Source: Cyclina sinensis
Taxonomy: Eukaryota > Mollusca > Bivalvia > Venerida > Veneridae
DNA length: 64,000 nt
Assembly: GCA_012932295.1 (NCBI GenBank)
Contig: JAAONU010000014.1
Coordinates: 14,263,039-14,327,038 of the forward strand
Reading direction: 5' to 3'
Made by a program: the position numbers and the translations under genes
Shown here: positions 1-13,012 of the stretch, in pieces
Layout: every line of letters starts with the position of its first letter
Numbering within the stretch: position 1 is the first letter of the stretch
The notes under the pieces: model-generated
Database searches by the model: none
The model's input: the letters and a program-made list of their open reading frames with translations, nothing else
What the model was told of the DNA's origin: nothing

Positions 1-299
1 CCAGTGTAAAAAAAAAATATCAATAAAAGTACGTCATGGTTGAATACTGATGTGCTTCAAGAAACCAACAGATAAGTTTTCATGTGCCTTTCAGAATAAC
101 AACTTTAATGTCGGTAATCATTTCCCATTTTATGCACCTTAAAATGGTCTGTGTGTTAGTCACTATAAATGTGCTATACAGGGGTGAACTGAATAGAAAC
201 AAAAAAAGTGTCAGTGTCAGAATCAGTGGCAGAAGCACTTTTCTCAACATACTTGAAAGCAGCAGCTTTCCTTTGGTACTTGAAACTTTCAATCTATAT

Positions 300-1600
300 C
301 AACTGTAAGAAGTAGCGAATATTCTTCTGCTCCTTTTAGTCGTTTTGCAAAAGCAATTGCTCATTTCGCTTCACAACGACGCATACTTTCCACATACAGA
401 GCAAATGTGTCATTGTTATTTTCAATTATTTTCATGAAAGCATAATAGTCTGGCCTGATTTTTCAGAAATCTGCATTAAAATAATAGATTTGATATCTTA
501 TTCTGCTGAAGTGCGACTCTGAAGAAATTTGCAAATAAATGCTAGTTGAAAACGTACATTTAGACACGTGATGTATTTTGTTGCGATGTCAATGTGTTCT
601 ACTGACAACAGTTTTTTCCATTCTGAAAAGTAATCGCCTCTCGTATATTTGAAAATGAGTAGTAGTTCAGTATCTTTATGTGCACTTATGAGAATTGTAA
701 TTTTTGATAATCTCAGATGCAAGGCAGGGTATTTTCATCAGGCCTTTTTCGACCGTCAAGATCTGTCTTGATGAGAATATCATCTAAATCCTCTTGCAGC
801 TTTGATATATCATCATCTCTTCCAATCACTGATGGAGGGTGCCTAGTTATCATTTAAGGTGGTATTTGTGGCTCAAAACCAAGAGTGTGTATGAAATTGT
901 TCAAGTCATTTTCTTTTTTAGAGCTTCATATTATCGGCCATCAGTATCTTCTTCACTTTCAGTCACTAATGAATCTAATACTGAATTCTGATTTGAACTT
1001 GATTCATTTTTTAAAGACGCCCCTAACTGCAGATATATCCTCAATATCTTAATCTGATATTATTAAGATCATCTTTTTAATATCTTGCATGTGCATTTTG
1101 AGTAAGTAAGTTTTGTTATCTCAATGTTTTCTTCCAGACCGTTTGAATGTGTTTCAATACAAACATTTATGGCTGCAGGGTGGCGGCATGATGAAACACG
1201 GTCAGCACATATAATTCTTGAGGACTGTACAGTTTCTGTTTTATTGTATGCCTCTCTTTTCCAACTAATTTTCTAACAGTTCTGATTGAATCCTTCTGTT
1301 TTGATATTTTCTTAATCGCTTCGTTGATATTCGTGAAGGTTGTTTTATTGTTTTACTCGAGCAGGTTTTCATAAGCATATTCACAATATCTATTGAATTT
1401 GACGTCAGAAAGTGATAATCAAACGTACATTTTTTTAAATTATTTTGAATAAAATGCTCTACATAAAATGAGCTTAAAGAAGAAATTTTGCTTTCGTATT
1501 GTAAAATGTCCTAAGGATCTTCATCCCAAACAAATATTTCTATAATACTAGGTTCAATAAATCTGTCATATTAATCCTTAATATTTTAATCTATTTTATT
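300..1600 (-). pseudogene. Decayed coding remnant, family not recognised
   Basis: No long open frame exists here, but the minus strand reads like protein in several stretches. From about 1560 down to 1330 a frame runs through IEPSIIEIFVWDEDP, a TAG, then QYESKISSLSSFYVEHFIQ and onward. From 1330 to 1120 the coding-like signal changes frame. Around 840-715 there is PPSVIGRDDDISKLQEDLDD up to a TGA. From 450 to 300 a frame reads DYYAFMKIIENNNDTFALYV and is broken by a TGA after RRCEAK. Several stops and at least two frame changes suggest a dead gene or transposon ORF. I do not recognise the family. Some breaks could be introns I failed to resolve. Confidence 0.45.
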
Positions 1601-1842
1601 CTTGTTGATTAATACGTTTTGCAGTTTTGTTGCAGTCTGAATTAGTCATTACTATGGACGAATATATTTTGGAGAAGTCCTTGAATACATATAACTTCCT
1701 TCACATTTATGGTCTTTATTTCGCCTTTTAGATTCCGTGAGAAATTTAAATATATTGGTTGGCTTTTTTTAAGTTAAAACAGTCACTGCACTGTTTATAA
1801 CATATTGTCAATTATTTTCAGGAACATGTAGTTCAGAAAATG

Positions 1843-2068
1843 GCTGAAAACAAACATCATAAAATCTTTCATTTCATGACCTGAAATGAAGTACTTCTTT
1901 AATTCGGTTATGATAAAAATCGAAACAAAATAAAATAATAAAATCTCAAAAAAACACTTTGAAATCCTATATGTATACAAATAAAAACGCTTTATATCAA
2001 ATACAATGATCTCAAGCTGTTTGTAACAGACATTTTACAACAAAATCAATTATCAAAGAAGTCATTTT
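1843..2068. repeat. Dispersed repeat, inverted copy of 5110-5345
   Basis: The reverse complement matches the middle of the fold-back element at 4849-5512 over roughly 220 bp. Shared blocks include the strings around GTTACAAACAGCTTGAG and GAATTAAAGAAGTACTT. Unlike the 5-kb copy, no inverted arms were found flanking it, so it is probably a fragment or solo core of the same family. Confidence 0.7.
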
Positions 2069-4420
2069 TAATTCTTTAAAATGTGTGAATGCTGTAAATT
2101 CTATTTCAGATTAAGTAACTGCTAACTTAATGTTGCATTAACTGTCATAATAACAGATAATTCTTAAACAACCTTATGATTCGATTTTTATTTTAACAGA
2201 AAATTAAAATTATTTAACAGTTCTTGCAGCGTTTGCTGTTGAAAGATTATACTTTGTTAAACCTTAAAACTTCTTCACATACAAGATACTTTCTTTTACT
2301 TAACTGGTACAACCAGTTGTCTTCCATCATACCTTTCCGCCTACATATAATTCTAACTGATAACTGGTTCCACTAATATACGATACTTAAAATGATCTGT
2401 ATGCTTTTACATGTTCAACAATTGTTTTGGCTGTTACCAGATATTCTCTTTAAGATTACGGTCATCGGTTACTTTTTTTTTTCATAACGGTTACAAGACA
2501 CGTTCCACAATATCATATAACGCAGACAGGCTACTTTTTGGGGTTGCAGATAAGTGTAATAGAAATTTCTTTATCAGTTTCTGACTACTTTTAAAACTGA
2601 AAACATGTTTATTTTCGTACACAAAGTGAATGTTTCAATTTCCATTAAATCAGAAGTTAAATGACATCTTCCACTCTTCGCAATATATATATTCGACACT
2701 AGTTTTAACTGTTACATGTTTTAGTTATGTATTTCAGCTGGAATTAGATACATCTTTCGCCCTTACATGGTACTTTTAACTACAATAAATGTAACGATTG
2801 TGTTTTCTTCTAAACTAATTCTTCGTACTTTCATGATCGCCATGTCACTTTCGGTTAATTAAATAAAACTGAAAATTGTAACTAGTTATTCTTCTGTCCA
2901 TGGATGCATGTTGCAATTTGTTTTAACATGCGTTATACGAAAAATTCTCATACGTGCAGCTTTCTTCAAACTTATGCGACATTTCTTAAGTTTCAATAGG
3001 TATATGACTCCTTTGTAGAGAGGAAAAGGCGTAAATATAGAGCGGCTTAGTACCAGTCTATACAGCTTTGATTTCAATGTGTGACTCTAATCATTGGGAC
3101 ACATTTTCATCAAATGTGGAACTTTTGTGCAAAAGTATATCAAAATACTTCTGTAAAAGCGAAATAAGGTTCGTATGGAAGGGGGTCAGTCCCTACCATT
3201 TGCAATCACTTGCATAAAGTGACTGGGACCAAAACGTTTTAAGAGAGTTTAGAACCAGTTGGTAAGTCAGACATTCCAACAATGTGTTTTAGTTATCAGT
3301 ATTTTGTTTAAAAGTCATCAGTCACCAGTCATCCTTCTTATAGAATTCATAGAATTTTATTTCTTTGTGATGAATCCTTGGTAACGTGTTATATCATAAA
3401 GCTGCTGTGTGGTATTGCAAACATATGGACATTCTGAACATTAATCTGCCCCCCTTATGATATTCAATGACCTGTGTGTACTGATTAACCTCAATCAAGA
3501 ACAAATTCTCCTGAAATATCAATCATCCACAGTGTTTGAGGGCCCAATGGACAAGACGACACTGTGTGTAAACAGGTCTACAGGGGTTTTATTGCCATCA
3601 TGTCTATAGCATTTAATCATTAAATATGCAAAAACTGAATAAAAATCCAAGATCATAATGGTAAACAACGTACTACACAATATATACTTGATAATGTGGT
3701 CCGTGATGAAAATGTAGTAATTCTACTGCACAAGCGGGATTTTGCGTGATAATTTTCAATTTCATCGATATTTTTTTTCTGTTTGTTTTCCTTAAAATAC
3801 ACGTCACCTATTTGTGTTCATTTATCTTATTTCTTGAAAATACCATTTTGTTATTTAAGTAATGCTTTAATCTCTGTATACATAAATTAGAGTTAAACGT
3901 GTGTAAGTTTTTGGATGTATTGCATATGTAGATTTCCATCACTCCGGTGAAATATTATGCTCATTAAGTATCTTAAAAATACAAATATTTCATCATTTCA
4001 AATATACTTTATTTAGAAAAATAGCTTGATAAAGGACTAACATTTGTATACAATTTCAGTATGTGTAAAATTAGTTTGTTAAAGGTCTTAAGTTTGTACA
4101 ATTATTGTACACATGTATGTGTTTTCCCTTAGCTCTCTCGCTAATTCTTGCCTTTGGTGTTCTCTGTGATATGCAGGATTTGTATTCTCAGATCCGCTAT
4201 CAAAATTGTATTCTGTTCAGTTCCGCCCATTGTTTTCTCGTTTAGGGCAAACCCATTCTTTTATATATTCTATTACACTGAAACTAGAAATGAAAAGAGA
4301 CTTTTTTATCCGGGGACCATTCGCCGCTGATCATGGAATGGTATAAATCTGAAAATACAGCATCGAAGGTTCCATGTACAGCACCAAATGCACATCATCG
4401 TTTTGGGATGGGTTTGCTAT
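2069..4420. other. No gene recognised
   Basis: AT-rich sequence with short chance ORFs only. No domain, tRNA, tandem repeat or paired terminal repeat could be supported. Confidence 0.5.
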
Positions 4421-4454
4421 ATTTAGTTGCGTTCAACCCAAGGCTAGGCGGCGT

Positions 4455-4484
4455 GGGCAGTAATATGCATTCCAATTACTGCCC
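4455..4484. repeat. Perfect 10-bp stem hairpin
   Basis: GGGCAGTAAT and ATTACTGCCC pair perfectly around a 10-nt loop, within a more GC-rich patch (4430-4510) than its surroundings. It is probably part of a dispersed element whose ends I cannot define. Confidence 0.5.
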
Positions 4485-4848
4485 ATGAACAGGCTCAATC
4501 AAACCGAGCTGCAATATTTTAATATGTGTCGTGTTCGGTGGCTTTCAAAGTTCCCCTTTCATCTATTTAAATTGGATAAAAAATGCTCTGTTTTACCTAG
4601 TGTACATTAAAATGTGCATCAGAACACTTGAATTACTGTATGAAACGTCTCAAAAACGATACTGACATTGTATAACCATTTATCTACACTATTGTTTGCC
4701 ATCTTTCAAAATATTTCATGTTTTAATATAACACAACAGAAGGTTTTAACGTTGAAACCGAAATGAGAAATGCAAATGGGCTTTTTTACGTTTTTTTAAA
4801 ATCTTCAACAACTGCAACGTTGTGGAATCAGTCCTACGAAATACCGGG

Positions 4849-5512
4849 GAAAATCGGCTCAATCTGAGCCGAGTCTTATCAGTAAGCACATCAGTGAGAA
4901 TTGCCCCTAACAGTTATAAATCAATTAGCAACAGCTTGTGTTTGTTTATAGTCTGCTGACCTCTCCAGTAATGTATTAATGCTATTCCTAAGATTTTACT
5001 GCAACAATGCCTTCATTATCTGCGTTTAACCAAATCCTGTAGAAAATTATAAAATAAAATTATAAGTAGATCTAGTGATTGTTAGCATATTATTCATTTT
5101 TGACTAATAATAACTTCTTCAGTTTTAATAATTGATTTTGTCGTATTATTTTTGTTACAAACAGCTTGAGATCATTAAATTTAAAATGGAGCCTTTTTAT
5201 TTGTATACATATAGGATATCATTTATTTTAGTTTTTTTGAGATTTTATGATTTTATTTTGTTTTGATTTTTATCATACCTGAATTAAAGAAGTACTTTAT
5301 TTCTGGTCAAGAAATAAGAGATTTTATGGTGCTTGTTTTCAGTAATGAAGATGTTGCTTCAATAAAATCTTAGGAATAACATTAATACATTGCTGGAGTG
5401 GTCAGTAGACTAAAAACAAACACAACCTGGTGCTAATTGATTTATAACTGTTAGGGGTAATTATCATGGATACTCTTACTGATAAAACTCGGCTAAGATT
5501 GAGCCGATTTTC
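4849..5512. mobile_element. Fold-back (MITE-like) element with about 165-bp inverted arms
   Basis: The left arm (4849 to about 5019) and the right arm (about 5341 to 5512) are inverted copies. Both begin AAAATCGGCTCAATCT and both contain the block around CCCCTAACAGTTATAAATCA. The 320-bp core contains no ORF and is related in inverted orientation to 1843-2068. No clear target-site duplication was found. It is non-coding and must have been moved in trans, if by transposition. Confidence 0.75.
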
Positions 5513-8500
5513 TACGGTTTTTCGTTTGACTGGAATAATGTTAAGTGTTGGTGATACAAACGGCATTCCTTTTTGTTTTAGTGTATGCTTGGTATTTAGA
5601 GCGTTCCTCGTATAAATGTAAACTCAATCGCTGATAAATGCATTTATTCACAAAATTTGGCTTTCATAACATTCAGTTGTGAAAATGTACTTTATTTTTG
5701 CTTTTTGCAAAGTTTGCATCCCATTTATGAGACTTTTGTTTTTATTTTCTGTCAATAACGATAAAACCAGCTTTACAAAAAGATCTAAAAATAAGCACAT
5801 ATAGAATGTCTTTACTCCTTTGCAATAATGCAATACTTCTCTTTTTTTCATTTGTGTAGCCATATACGGAAATGCGTCACTTTTTAAAATCTTATCAAAT
5901 CTCGACTTGTGTGTTGCGTTGCATGAGAAGGTACACGCACGTTGCCGTACATACTGTGCATCTTATATAATCGTTCGGATGCGAGTAATATTTATTTACA
6001 AGAAGAATCTTCTTAATAGAAATACATGTTTTCTGTTAAAAGGAAATATGAGAGAGAGAGAGAGAGAGATTTTAAGAGAAATAAAAAAAAACGAAAGGAA
6101 AAAAACCGTCTAAGTTTTGGCAATTTTTCAAAACATAATTATGTTCTTATCAGTTTAGTTCTTATGCAAATAACGTTCACAGGTTTAAGATTTGCTATAG
6201 TGACTTTCTTTATATGCAATTTTATTATGCCAACATATCCAAAATTAACTATAACAGCATTACTTTGGTGGTTATTACCAGGTACATATTTAATCACTTA
6301 CGGCAAACAACTCTAAAAAACAATGACAAAATAAGATAAACTTGGATGAAAAGTTACGATGCTGAAAAAAGCACGGAACTGTCATTGTATCTTTATTAGT
6401 TAAATAAAATCATAAATATATGCGTTTACTTGTTCAGACAAAAAAAATTAAAAACTTCAGCTTCGAGAATCTAATGGTTCAATTGATGAACAATATTGAT
6501 GAAAAACAGAACAGAAATTGTAAAATTTCAGTGAGGAGAAAATTTGTCAGTCAATAAAATGTCACCTTAAAAACGTTCGAAGAAATTATTATATAATTAA
6601 AAAGTAACATGAGGAAAAAAGATTCCTGCTGTCATGCATGTTTATAAATAGCATAATCTATCCAAATATTTTTGAAATAAATACAAACAAATTAACTTAA
6701 TGAAACAGACGACTTCGTTATTGATATTGAAATCCTTAACTAGATTAAACACTCTTAAAATTACGCGGCATTACCTTCATCAGGTCTGAGTGATGTTATC
6801 TCGAGCAGCACTATTATTTTCTCTGGGTGAGTTGTTATTATAACTCCACTGACCAGATTGTATCGGGAATTTATGGTGTTTCAGTGTCATGTTTATCATG
6901 ATTTGTGTTGCTCTGTTACTTGGTGTATAAGAACCGCAGTTTTTGAATTTATAAAATTTGCATATGATCCAAGCGCGGGCATGATATTTTAACAAATTCA
7001 AAGTATACTTCAACCTTTTTAAATCTGTATAATAATTGAGATATAATAATTGGTACATGTACAATTAATTTCTAGGTACTTCTTCTCTTGTATGTTGATT
7101 AAATTGCCAAAGAATTTCTTTTTTGCCTATCTAAAACTACCCGTAATTTTTTTTCATTTTTAATGTTATTTACATCAAAACATTCCAAGCGCTTGCTTAT
7201 TTATCTCCATACAATAACAAGTTCTAATAAACAAGAAGAAATTAATATACCATGTTTATTATCTTATCCTTAAAAAATGATCTAATCAAATATTTGATAA
7301 AAAAACCAAACATATTATCTATAACCCGAATTAGCATTTTGATGCTGATATCCCATTTGGACCTGGGTAGTCAGATCAGTAGAGAGACTTGAGACCATCC
7401 ATATATTACGAAATAAATTGATAAACTCCTCAGTGTGTTCGTGCTTCAATAACAAACACTTAACAATAAAAAACGACATGATGTATGCTAATCATAACAC
7501 AAAACTAGCATAAAACTAATAAATAAATACTACATGTGCACCATGTTTAAACAGATGGGAATAATTTATTATCTATCCCGAACACTACAAAGATAAAAAA
7601 GGATTACATGTTATTAATCATATTTTATCTAGTGGACAGACTTCATAATATGATATGAATAATGCTGTTTATTCCATTCAAACCACCATCATGAAAACTT
7701 TAAGAATGTGGACCACAGAAATAATTGGGCTGAGTAATTCTACAAATTAAAGTGGTTATGGGCTTATCAGTAAACGTTATCCTAACCACTGGTCAAGAGC
7801 AATTCTTCAGACAGAGATTTATTAGCCCTCTAATTGGTCTACCGCTGATAGGAAAAGGAAGTCGGAATTTCTGTAAAGGGACCGTAAAATTGTTTTCTTC
7901 CTCGATTAACTAGAACAGTCTAGGTATTTTTGAAGCAACATTAATAAAATCAGTTGACGAATGTAAAATTATGTTTCATTTATTTATGTTAATTATCTGG
8001 CCTTAATAACAACTTGTTTGGAAGACCAATTGTTGTAATTCCTGTTCTTGATTAATAAATGTCAAAAGAAATGTGTCATAACAAAAACAAGGCGATAATC
8101 CCACAGGTTCTCATTTTCGTTAGTTGTTTTTGATACTGTGTATCAAGAATTCGAATTATTACGTATCAATTGTGTGAAGTTGTAGAGCTCGAATATGCTG
8201 GTTTTATGCTCAAGGAGAATACAGTTTAACTGCTTCGTAGTTGGTATCAATTCTCCATTTAACACTTTATAGTCTAGATTCTTTATAATCTTTATTTCTT
8301 AAACTACACAATGACCATGATAAAAGTAAAATTATATTAATATTATTCTATTAGCATTTATAGTATTTAAATTTTGACAAATGTATCTATTATCTTGCAA
8401 ATATTGATACGCGTATATGACAACATTAATGTAACCTTTGATTAGTCTGAATTTCAAAAAAAAACTAAGGTCAAACTTTGATATGAAAATTAAGTTGTTA

Positions 8501-8752
8501 GTTCAATATATGTTAGTTCAATGCGACTCAACGGTGTCACGGCTAAACACGAAACACGCAATATCTGATTTATAAGAAGGGAGCTAACGCCAACAGATTC
8601 ACACTGTGAGATCATATTTTAAACTAGTTATCCTTCTTTTTACAGATTTATTCCCTAGTGCAATGGATATTTGTTTCTTAGCGCAAGGGAGAAAACTCAA
8701 TTATTGAACAATTTTAACTCAAACTAGTTATAAAAAATGTAACGTGTACAGG
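5513..8752. other. No gene recognised; (GA)n at 6050-6069
   Basis: AT-rich DNA with a 20-bp GA run at 6050-6069. The open frame that starts in the GA run (to 6316) has low-complexity Arg/Glu/Lys followed by a hydrophobic stretch and no recognisable domain. I see no supported gene. Confidence 0.5.
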
Positions 8753-9063
8753 TTACACCCCTGACTGGTTGAGCTCTTTGTAAGTTTGTGTGAAAGAAAT
8801 TGGTATCGGGATTGTCTCAGTTCCTGTTAAATCAGGCCTGACACGTCGTTTCTTTATCTCAAAACTCTGAAATATTTTAAGGTAATCATCTTTGTAACGG
8901 TGATGAACGACTTCAATAACGTCAGGTCCAAAAACGTCGATCAACAGCTTCTTAAACTTCTCATCGACTTGTATGCCACCATATTCTCCTCCGTTTGCTT
9001 TGGCCAACTCTCTAAGGGTTCTGTCTTCTTTTATCTCATGTGCAGTCAAATCAACTGTCCCTC
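8753..9063 (-). CDS. HSPA12-like copy A, last (truncated) exon
   Basis: The acceptor TTTTTTGTAG precedes GAGGGACAGTTGAT. The exon enters in phase 1 and reads GGTVDLTAHEIKEDRTLREL and onward. Homology with copy B ends at 8768, and the frame closes with TAA at 8753-8755. Confidence 0.75.
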
Positions 9064-9929
9064 CTACAAAAAAGAGAAAAATAATAATAAGTCATCCTCG
9101 TACACCCATTTATGTACCTTTTTTATTCTTGCTCTATTGGCGTTTTGTTTGTAATAGGATTCAATACAGCGATTACTGCAGGACACAGAAACGGAAAAGA
9201 CGTTCCGTTTGCTTTGCTCTTATTGTTGTTGTTCTTAATATCTGTATTATAACGCAAACAATTCTTAGGATTATCGGATCAGAATTGTAGAAACACAACA
9301 CAATATATCCATACACGAAGCTTCCAAAGTTTAGCTCAAAAAGTAGGGAACTGTGTTATTAAACGGTCTCATGTTGAATGCAGGTTTTGTACCTAATTTC
9401 CAGTGTCAAGTAAAATGTTTAGAGGCTGTGCTATTGTAAAATTATTTTTTAAACTTGTAACAAAAGTGGAAATGTATTAATAGTTATTCCCAATGAAGTA
9501 AAATGTAAATAAACACATTCGTACAGACATGTCAAATAATGATATTAATTATGTTAAGATTACGTTCTAAACTTCTTATCTGACTACAATTCGATGATAC
9601 AATTCTTTTTGTCACCCAAATGTCTATAGGTAAGTATCTATACACATCCTTTCTTAACTAGACATTATGCATCTATAAAAGGGAAAAGGTTATATAGTGT
9701 ACCCGATACTGTCAGGCTAGGTTTGAACCTGTGTCCTTCGCACAGTGTCACTTTTAGTTACTGAATAACAGACACATTACGATTCATTTATTGCCATAAA
9801 TGTCTGTCAAGTAGGTTCTGGCACCAGTCCTTGGTATCAGCCATGTACTGAATTTATACCCTTATTCTGCACATGTCATGTTTATACAATTTGTATATGG
9901 TTCAGTCACCAGACATATATCAATTGTAC

Positions 9930-10086
9930 CTCCACAATCTATTATCATGTATTTGTCTCCAATGCTAAAACTTCTGATTCCTGCCCGGTCTACATCTGCA
10001 ACCCTCTCGAGCGGTGGGTAGCTGCAAAACAGACTTGCCGTTTCCGGTTCAAGACTCAGAGAAAGCTTGTCCGTATGAATCTCTGC
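9930..10086 (-). CDS. HSPA12-like copy A, exon with LSLEPE motif
   Basis: 157 nt between an acceptor TTTCAG and a GTACAA donor. It encodes 52 residues plus one base, including KLSLSLEPETASLFC and GDKYMIIDCG. A TAA about 65 bases further on is intronic, because the GT donor lies before it. Confidence 0.8.
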
Positions 10087-10319
10087 CTGAAAATAAAGAG
10101 ATGCAGTATTTAAAATTCTTATCGTATGTTTTCAAGTGTTAGCAGACTATGAATGTTTTAATATAAAAACATAAATACGGTCTTTACCAGCTTCCAGTAA
10201 ACATAACGTTTATAAGCTGTGTTATGTATTTGAGATTGTAATAAAACGTTACTTTATAACAGAAGATTTGAATTTTATCAGTTCAATGAAAACTTAGTTT
10301 TCGTTAGTTGAAAACCTAC

Positions 10320-10538
10320 ATTTATCGCGGCCTCTCTTATGAACTGTTTTGCTGAATCATTCCAGAAGCCGGGAACTGTTATCACCCAATGAATATCGTC
10401 TGCTTTGACTCCTGATTTTGTAGATTCACACACCGTTATCATGTGATCCTTAAGGTACTTTTTAGACGCTGTGAATACATCCATAGCTGGCATTTCCAGC
10501 CCTTTCTCGTCACGGAGAACTGTTGTTCGTCTTAGTGT
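10320..10538 (-). CDS. HSPA12-like copy A, exon with ITVP motif
   Basis: 219 nt, phase 0 at both ends. It starts TLRRTTVLRDEKGLEMPAMD and ends REAAIN before the donor GTAGGT. It carries VITVPGFW where copy B has VITVPAIW. Confidence 0.8.
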
Positions 10539-10956
10539 CTGTAAACATATCATTTCATATGCAATGGCAAACTAACATATTTTTTCCGAATAGATATGAT
10601 TTATAAGCACACAAAGGCCTTACATTCTAGTTACAATATAACTACATATACGAGAGAGATTGCTGAAAATAGTTTGTACCACACGGTAAGAAGTTGCACC
10701 TGCACTGGTTTGAAAGTTAGGAAGTTTGCGCCGTACTACAATTGACTTCTAACACAGTTACTGAAGTGCACTTTAAACCTTAAATATACACATTTCAGGA
10801 AAAAATGAAAGCTTTTATAACTATTTTGTTAATATTGTCCTAAATGAATTATTTTTGGAGGTTTACGATAAAGAAAGGCCAACTCTCTTGTTACAGACCT
10901 CTGATATTTAAAATGTATAATTACAAAACGTAACGATCTTCACTAATTCTACCACG

Positions 10957-10996
10957 TTTATTATTATCATTATTATTATTATTATTATTATTATTA
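10957..10996. repeat. (TTA)n microsatellite in copy A intron
   Basis: About 13 TTA/ATT triplets with one interruption. At the matching position of copy B (39950-39979) the triplet run is CTA instead, so this microsatellite site changed its unit after duplication. Confidence 0.9.
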
Positions 10997-12758
10997 AGAG
11001 CATGATGATAATATCTTTAAATATTAAACAATATCTTTGTGGCAAAAAGTCCGAAATCACTCAAAAAAAATACTTTCTTTTAAAAACCTGACGTTAGAAA
11101 AGGCATATTAAATATCAGTTGTCATGAAAACCGCCGCCAAAGATGGCGAGGAGGTACAATGAAGTGCCAAGTTAAAGCAAATTAATAAATTAAGGTGGAC
11201 AAAAACATGTGAATCAAAGTAAAAATTTCAAAACGTTGGACAAAACCGTGCTACAGATCTTAAAAAAGCAATAATATTCCATGTGAATGTTATCATTAAG
11301 CGTGCAATGTGCAAGTTTTGTCAAAATTAAGAGCATGTTGTAGTTGCTTGCTTAACAGAGATAGGAAACACCACACATTAACTAAAAAATAAATCCAAGA
11401 AAAACAATTACCTGGATATAGATAGTGTGCTTACACTGGAGATAAAAACGAAGAAAAGTAACAATATAATGGTTACACTCATAATGGTAAAAATGGAACT
11501 GGATACTGGGTCAGCAATTTCAGTGATAAGCAACAACACATACAAAGGAATGTTCTCTGATGAGCGGTTATCTAGAACAAATACTTTGCTTAGAACATTC
11601 AGGAAAACTTATCAGGCCAGCTGGAATTTTCCATGTCTCAGTACAAGTGGAAATAAATGAAGCCCGACACAACCTCGGCTTGTATGTTGTAAAGATAAAT
11701 ACAACTTAATTGTTCTGTATATCATGGTTAAGACATATTCAGATTAACTGGAAAGAAGAATATGTTTTACACGATGTCAGGAATGATAGAGCAAATTATC
11801 TTGTTAAAAAGTACGTACGCCAATGTGTTCAGTGAAGAAGATGGTCTTGTTAAGGACACAGAAGTTACACTTTCTATGAAAGAAAACGCGACACCAAAAT
11901 TCTGTGAAACAGGTTCAGTGCCATATGCGCTATTACCAAAAGTTGAAAGCTTTAACCGTAAGAAAAATGTGTAACTGAGAAAGCGATTTACAGTTATTGG
12001 GCAACACCAACTGTTCCTATCGTTAAACTCGACGGGAGTATAAGGACATTCAGGGATTTCAAAATAACTGTGAACCCGCAAATATATCTTGATCAGTACC
12101 CTGTGCCAAAAGGGGAAGATGTATTTGCTTCCCTAGCAAATGTTAATTAAAAAACGATTTAAGAGCCGCATATCATCAGCTAGAGTTAGATGAGACATCA
12201 GAAGAGGCTATTTAACAATAAATACACACAAAGAACTTATTAAATACAACCGTCTAGGAATGGGTACTTCACCAGCTACGGCAAGATGGCAACGTACTGT
12301 TGACCAAATACTGAAAGATATACCAGGTAAAGCCATGCATACTGGATGACATGATGGTCACAGGAAAAACAGATAATGAACATCTACAGAATTTAGAATC
12401 AGTTCTTCAACGAATGCGTGCCTATAACCTAGAGTTAGAATATCGCAAAACATAACACAATTACGTGTATGGTTCGTGTCGTCGGTTAACGTGTTCAGCA
12501 GTTATGGACGTGGGTATTAGGGATAATGGACAACCAGACAAATATCAACAGTTCCATAATCTATTCTTCAGTGAATACGATAGTCGTCTGTAATAAACAT
12601 AAACAAACCATAAGGGCAAAGAAAATGATCAATAAAACAATTACACCTAAAGACCAATACAAATCAATTGAATATACAATCAATACATCTTTATAAAGAA
12701 ATTAAATCATTTTACCTGTGCAAGTATAAATATACAAGCATATAGTTTGGGCTGTTTA

Positions 12759-12899
12759 TGTAGCAGAGGTATAATACGGCACTTGTACTCCCCTGTCTAT
12801 CAGCTAGCTTTTATGGCGACGTGGTAGAGTGTCCGATTCTTAATCGAAGGTACCCGAGTTCAAACCCAGCTCGGGGCAGGTGGATCTTTCCAGGTTACA
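12759..12899 (+). repeat. 141-bp LTR (left) with tRNA-Lys-like segment
   Basis: Starts TGTAGCAGAGG and ends GGTTACA. It differs from the right copy at about five positions. Bases about 12813-12878 resemble a tRNA: a D-arm/A-box-like GTGGTAGAGTG, an anticodon arm with loop TTCTTAA (CTT, Lys), and a B-box-like AGTTCAAACCC. Confidence 0.7.
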
Positions 12900-13012
12900 T
12901 TTGGCGCCCAACGTAAATAACTCACGAGTTTAGATGTGATGGCACCCTTAGAAAGTCCCACAGACACTCATTACTCCAAGAATTCGAGGACGAATTCTAA
13001 GGAGGGGGTGTA

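Noticed and set aside
6026..6316. 96-codon ORF after a GA run as a small membrane protein
   Set aside because: It starts in simple repeat, has no homologous look, and has no supporting signals beyond one hydrophobic stretch.
9872..9880. In-frame TAA read at first as a nonsense mutation in HSPA12 copy A
   Set aside because: A GTACAA donor at 9929 precedes it, and the spliced product restores DCGGGTVD, so the TAA is intronic.
11767..12081. Minus-strand 104-codon ORF
   Set aside because: It is antisense to the reverse-transcriptase remnant of the gypsy-type fragment.
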